From Spirochaeta sp. (lineage in GTDB: Bacteria > Spirochaetota > Spirochaetia > Spirochaetales_E > Spirochaetaceae_B), in assembly GCA_030590585.1 (NCBI GenBank), contig JAUUYD010000082.1, forward strand, positions 1 through 8,310: a DNA stretch of 8,310 nucleotides, written 5' to 3'. The position numbers and the translations under genes were made by a program. Positions 5,422-8,310 of the stretch are shown here, piece by piece. The first letter of the stretch is position 1; the number at the start of each line of letters is the position of its first letter. The notes under the pieces were generated by a model that saw nothing but the letters and a program-made list of their open reading frames with translations, was not told the DNA's origin and searched no databases.

Positions 5422-6055
5422 ATCTCGTAAGATTGTTATCATCCTCATATTCCTCATTACTTCAATCAGTCTCGCTGCTGAAACCTGGCGCTTTACCGCA
5501 GCAGAGGTAAGCAGTTTCCCGACCGGGGATAATCCGAAAACCATTCTGGATGGTGATGCCCGTGTTGAGTCGGACAATATGGTGATAGAAGCCTCTCATC
5601 TGATATTGGGCGGAACCGACTACAAGCGTATCAGCGGGGAGGGTGGTATTACCCTGACTGATACGGATAGAGGTATCACTGTAAAATCCGAACGATTCGA
5701 CTATGACAGGGATGCGAAGATTATCCGTTTCAGAGAACAGGTATTACTGATTGATGAGGAAAAAGGCATCGTCATACGATGTGAGTCTCTGGATCTTCAT
5801 GAAGAGAACAACCTGGTTATCATGCAGGTGTCGGTACGGCTCATCAAGGATGAGACAGTGAGCCGCGGTGAATTTGCCACATACTGGATGGATGATAACC
5901 TGCTGGAAATATCAGGGCGTCCGGTGGTCTGGAGAAAAGATGATGAATACCGTGCGGATCGTATCCGGGTGAATCTTGATACCGATGAAATCGTCATGGA
6001 AGGAGCTGTTGCCGGTGCCCTGACGACAAAAAGTGATGACGAAGAAGAAGAATGA
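5411..6055 (+). CDS. lptA: LPS transport periplasmic bridge protein LptA (OstA-like)
   Basis: 214 residues from the ATG at 5411; GGAG at 5400-5403 gives a 7-nt spacer. The adjacent ATG at 5408 (4-nt spacer) is the alternative and adds one Met. Residues 1-23 are a Sec signal (RK, then IVIILIFLITSIS, SLAA) with cleavage likely before Glu24. The rest is a beta jelly roll of LptA/OstA type: NPKTILDGDARVESDNMVIEASHL, then ISGEGGITLTDTDRGITVKSERFDYDRDAKIIRFREQV, the usual alternation of 'untransformed' and 'added' strands. LptA oligomerises into the periplasmic bridge that carries LPS from LptC to LptD. It is slightly longer than E. coli LptA and ends in an acidic tail (SDDEEEE). It overlaps lptC by 11 nt and lptB by 4 nt. 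Confidence 0.85.
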   Translation: MRAESRKIVIILIFLITSISLAAETWRFTAAEVSSFPTGDNPKTILDGDARVESDNMVIEASHLILGGTDYKRISGEGGITLTDTDRGITVKSERFDYDRDAKIIRFREQVLLIDEEKGIVIRCESLDLHEENNLVIMQVSVRLIKDETVSRGEFATYWMDDNLLEISGRPVVWRKDDEYRADRIRVNLDTDEIVMEGAVAGALTTKSDDEEEE

Positions 6056-6804
6056 TGAATAATGATGAATCCGGATCTCTGACAGTCCTCCATGCCGAAG
6101 GCCTGAGGAAACAATACAGGGCAAAACTGGCCGTATCCGATGTATCCTTCAGTATGAAGCAGGGAGAAATCGTAGGCCTGCTTGGTCCTAATGGTGCCGG
6201 AAAAACCACAACTTTCTACATGATAGCCGGGTTCCTTAAAGCCACTTCCGGCAAGGTTTGGCTCGATAATCGCGATATTACAAGCGAGCCCATGTACAAA
6301 CGTGCCCGGCTGGGAATCAATTATCTGCCCCAGGAGCCTTCGGTTTTCCGTAAACTTACCGTTTCCCAGAATGTTCAGGCGGTTCTGGAAGCCCGCAGAG
6401 ATCTGACTCGATCGGAGCGGAAGTCCATGCTGGAGAGACTCTTGGATGACCTTGGAATCTCGGACCTGGCAAAGCGCCGGGCCGATACGCTTTCAGGCGG
6501 CGAGCGTCGCCGTACCGAAATCTGCCGTGCCCTGGCCACCAACCCTATATTTCTTCTCCTGGATGAACCTTTCAGTGGAATAGATCCCATAGCCGTAGGA
6601 GACCTTCGGAATATCATCTCTCACATGGCGGAACGTAACATCGGTGTCCTTATTACCGATCACAACGTCAGGGACACCCTTTCCATCACCGGCCATGCCT
6701 ACATCATTAATCATGGTGAAATTCTCACCGGCGGAACCTCCCGGGAGCTGCTGAATGATGATAGAGCCCGGGAGATATACCTCGGCCGGGATTTCTCAAT
6801 GTAG
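6052..6804 (+). CDS. lptB: LPS export ABC transporter ATP-binding protein LptB
   Basis: 250 residues. The start ATGA overlaps the lptA stop (6053-6055), and no strong ribosome site precedes it, so translation is probably coupled to lptA. Motifs: Walker A GPNGAGKTT (45-53), Q-loop Gln94 in YLPQEPSVFRKLTV, signature LSGGERRRTEICRAL (147-161), Walker B IFLLLDEPFSGIDP (166-179) with Asp171 and Glu172, and H-loop His204 in ITDHNVRDTL. The Q-loop and signature sequences are characteristic of LptB rather than other ABC ATPases. Length matches the family (about 240). The dimer powers LptFG at the cytoplasmic face of the inner membrane; lptF and lptG are not in the window. The C-terminus GRDFSM is a normal LptB-like end. 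Very secure call. Confidence 0.95.
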   Translation: MMNNDESGSLTVLHAEGLRKQYRAKLAVSDVSFSMKQGEIVGLLGPNGAGKTTTFYMIAGFLKATSGKVWLDNRDITSEPMYKRARLGINYLPQEPSVFRKLTVSQNVQAVLEARRDLTRSERKSMLERLLDDLGISDLAKRRADTLSGGERRRTEICRALATNPIFLLLDEPFSGIDPIAVGDLRNIISHMAERNIGVLITDHNVRDTLSITGHAYIINHGEILTGGTSRELLNDDRAREIYLGRDFSM

Positions 6805-6822
6805 CCGGGCTCCCCCTTCTCA

Positions 6823-6872
6823 ATTAATCATTTCTCCTTCCAAACATTCCTTGACGTCAGCCCCTGATTAAT
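6823..6872. repeat. 8-bp inverted repeat in the lptB-rpoN gap
   Basis: ATTAATCA (6823-6830) and its exact reverse complement TGATTAAT (6865-6872) are centred 42 bp apart, four helical turns. The gap between them includes the palindrome TGACGTCA (6852-6859). They could be paired protein sites or the stem of a long-loop mRNA hairpin ending 7 nt before the first rpoN ribosome site. No U-tract follows, so it is not a typical terminator. Confidence 0.35.
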
Positions 6873-6879
6873 ACAGCAT

Positions 6880-6890
6880 GGAGGTGGAGG
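6880..6890 (+). promoter_or_regulatory. Tandem Shine-Dalgarno deciding the TTG start of rpoN
   Basis: GGAGGTGGAGG contains two GGAGG motifs. The second (6886-6890) lies 6 nt before TTG 6897, the only start in the rpoN frame near the conserved N-terminus. The nearby ATG at 6878 is in another frame and opens only a 42-codon ORF. Confidence 0.75.
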
Positions 6891-6896
6891 ACACAG

Positions 6897-8288
6897 TTGC
6901 CCGCACAAGGTCAGAGGCTTTCGGTTCATCAGGGTCTCGCTCAGAAACAGGTAATAACTCAGAAACTCATCCAATCCATCAAACTGATGGCCATGCCTCT
7001 TTCTGAACTGAAGGAAACCATTCAGGACGAAGTGGAGAAGAATCCGGCTCTTGAAGTTGTCAGGGAGGCTGGTGAGGCTGATGCTCCGCCGTTGAGCGAA
7101 ACACGGGTTCGTGAAGATCAGGTTACCGAATCCGACCCATTTGCCAACAGCTCCGATCCGGGGTATCAGCCGGTACCCAGGGGTGATCCGGACAGCAAAC
7201 AGCGTTTCCTGGAAGGTGCTGTATCCCGTGAGGAGTCCCTGCACGATCATATGATTGACCAGCTGCGAGTCATGGATGTCCCTGAGGACATCGCTGATTT
7301 GGCGGAGAGAATTATCTGGAACCTTGATGATGACGGGTTTCACCGGGAGGCTCCGGATCTTCTGCTCCAATCCTCCAACCCGTCGATTCTGGATGAGGCT
7401 CTGAGTCTGGTACGTTCAATGGATCCCCTGGGCTGTGCCTGCACAGATTGGCGGGAATCTCTTCTCGTTCAGGCTGATATCAGAGGCGATGGTCCTGAGG
7501 CTTTTGAACGATTTGTAATGGACGCACTGGTTCTTCTGGAAAAGAAACGTCCTGAAGATGTGAGGATAAATATGAAAATCTCCCGGGAAGACTGGGATGA
7601 TTATGAGGAATACATCCGGATGCTCAATCCCTTCCCCGGACATCTTTATTCTACGGAAACTCCCCAGTATATCATTCCGGATCTGGAGATTCGGGAATCT
7701 GAAGGAGAGCATGTTCTGATTCTGAATGACGAGGTACTCCCGGTTCTGCGGGTGGATCCGGAGTTTGAGAAAATCAGCGAGGAAGCCGGCAGTAACAAAG
7801 ATGCTAAACGTTTTATTTCCGATCATTCCCGGGAGGCCCGTTATTTCATCAACAGCCTGGCCCAGAGAGACAACACTTTACTGAAGGCCGCACGGTCGAT
7901 AATTGAGTTTCAAAGGGATTTTTTCTCAGGGGGCCCCAGGTTTCTGAAACCCCTCACCCTGAAAGATGTCGCTGCGGAAATCGGTGTGCATGAAGCGACT
8001 GTTTCCCGTATTACAACGAATAAGTACGTTCAGACCGATTGGGGGCTTTTTGAGCTGAAATTCTTTTTCACCAATTCCATCTCGGGAGCCGGTTCTTCAG
8101 GGTCGAGGGTATCAAAAGTGGCCGCGAAAGAGGTCATCAAGGAAATCCTGGCTGAAGCTGATCCGGAAAAACGCCTGTCCGATCAGAAGCTCAGTGACCT
8201 TCTGGCGAGAAGAGGTATTAATCTTGCCCGAAGAACGGTTGCCAAGTATAGAAATGAGCTTGATTTACCCTCTTCCTACCAGCGATAA
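6897..8288 (+). CDS. rpoN: RNA polymerase sigma-54 factor RpoN
   Basis: 463 residues from a TTG start. Region I is the Gln-rich activator-contact helix (LAQKQVITQKLIQSIKLMAMPLSEL, about 14-38, then EVEKNPALE). An acidic variable region II follows (about 57-110), then the core-binding domain (about 115-300, including RIIWNLDDDGFH). The DNA-binding part contains the helix-turn-helix TLKDVAAEIGVHEATVSRI (354-372) and ends with the RpoN box ARRTVAKYRN (444-453) and LPSSYQR. RpoN directs polymerase to -24/-12 promoters and needs an ATP-driven enhancer-binding activator. All regions are present and the length is normal, so it should be functional. It sits 92 bp after lptB, the classic neighbourhood. 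No strong own promoter is visible, so read-through from the lpt genes is likely. A matching -24/-12 promoter occurs at 657-674. Confidence 0.97.
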   Translation: MPAQGQRLSVHQGLAQKQVITQKLIQSIKLMAMPLSELKETIQDEVEKNPALEVVREAGEADAPPLSETRVREDQVTESDPFANSSDPGYQPVPRGDPDSKQRFLEGAVSREESLHDHMIDQLRVMDVPEDIADLAERIIWNLDDDGFHREAPDLLLQSSNPSILDEALSLVRSMDPLGCACTDWRESLLVQADIRGDGPEAFERFVMDALVLLEKKRPEDVRINMKISREDWDDYEEYIRMLNPFPGHLYSTETPQYIIPDLEIRESEGEHVLILNDEVLPVLRVDPEFEKISEEAGSNKDAKRFISDHSREARYFINSLAQRDNTLLKAARSIIEFQRDFFSGGPRFLKPLTLKDVAAEIGVHEATVSRITTNKYVQTDWGLFELKFFFTNSISGAGSSGSRVSKVAAKEVIKEILAEADPEKRLSDQKLSDLLARRGINLARRTVAKYRNELDLPSSYQR

Positions 8289-8290
8289 TT

Positions 8291-8296
8291 AAGGAG
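8291..8296 (+). promoter_or_regulatory. Ribosome-binding site for a gene beyond the right edge
   Basis: AAGGAG lies just 2 nt after the rpoN stop. No ATG, GTG or TTG follows within the remaining 14 nt, so the start lies past the edge or is unusual. In many bacteria a ribosome-hibernation factor gene (hpf/raiA) follows rpoN, but nothing here proves that. Confidence 0.5.
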
Positions 8297-8310
8297 TTAC
8301 CATATACATC

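Noticed and set aside
6851..6879. Own sigma-70 promoter for rpoN from TTGACG
   Set aside because: TTGACG is a good -35, but at 16-18 bp spacing the -10 is only CAGCAT-like, and TAATAC is just 12 bp away; the TTGACG is better explained as part of the TGACGTCA palindrome.
6878..7006. ORF from ATG 6878 overlapping the start of rpoN
   Set aside because: Only 42 codons, Ser/Thr-rich and out of frame with rpoN; the ribosome sites are placed for TTG 6897.

Overview
The window looks like a piece of a spirochaete chromosome, probably a free-living or marine Spirochaetaceae relative with an LPS-type outer membrane. This rests on a relaxed lipobox in the lipoprotein at the left edge, a divergent RpoN, and a full lptC-lptA-lptB set next to rpoN. 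It is an inference from gene content and style, not from a marker gene.

Layout. Positions 1-573 (minus) hold the N-terminal part of a secreted lipoprotein with chitobiase-C-like repeats. It is preceded by a good -24/-12 (sigma-54) promoter, with a dyad further upstream that could be an enhancer site. Positions 574-996 hold no gene but do contain those signals and a sharply GC-rich block. Positions 997-1698 (minus) encode a small stand-alone AAA/ABC-type ATPase. Positions 2052-3500 (plus) encode a Schlafen AlbA_2 / divergent-ATPase regulator-like protein with four perfect 12-bp VTGE-encoding repeats. On its left is a 34-codon ORF that resembles the first residues of a PLD/helicase protein. On its right is a stretch with a hint of broken coding sequence. 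The left-middle region therefore reads as a small, partly decayed accessory (possibly defence) module.

From 3681 the window becomes conserved housekeeping. A two-domain VOC (glyoxalase-fold) protein on the minus strand (3681-4760) diverges from lptC (4888). The genes lptC, lptA and lptB overlap end to start and are probably translationally coupled. They build the LPS transport machine: LptB drives extraction at the inner membrane, and LptC and LptA carry LPS through the periplasm. rpoN (sigma-54) follows 92 bp downstream, the order known from many Gram-negative bacteria. A Shine-Dalgarno-like sequence after rpoN suggests another gene beyond the window edge.

Most notable signals: (1) a TTGACT-N17-GATAAT promoter whose predicted start falls on the A of the lptC ATG, implying a leaderless mRNA, with a 14-bp perfect palindrome in the -35/-10 spacer; (2) the sigma-54 promoter and upstream dyad in front of the lipoprotein gene, in the same window as rpoN; (3) the remnants flanking the AlbA_2 gene. 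I see no rRNA, tRNA, CRISPR array or intact transposase.
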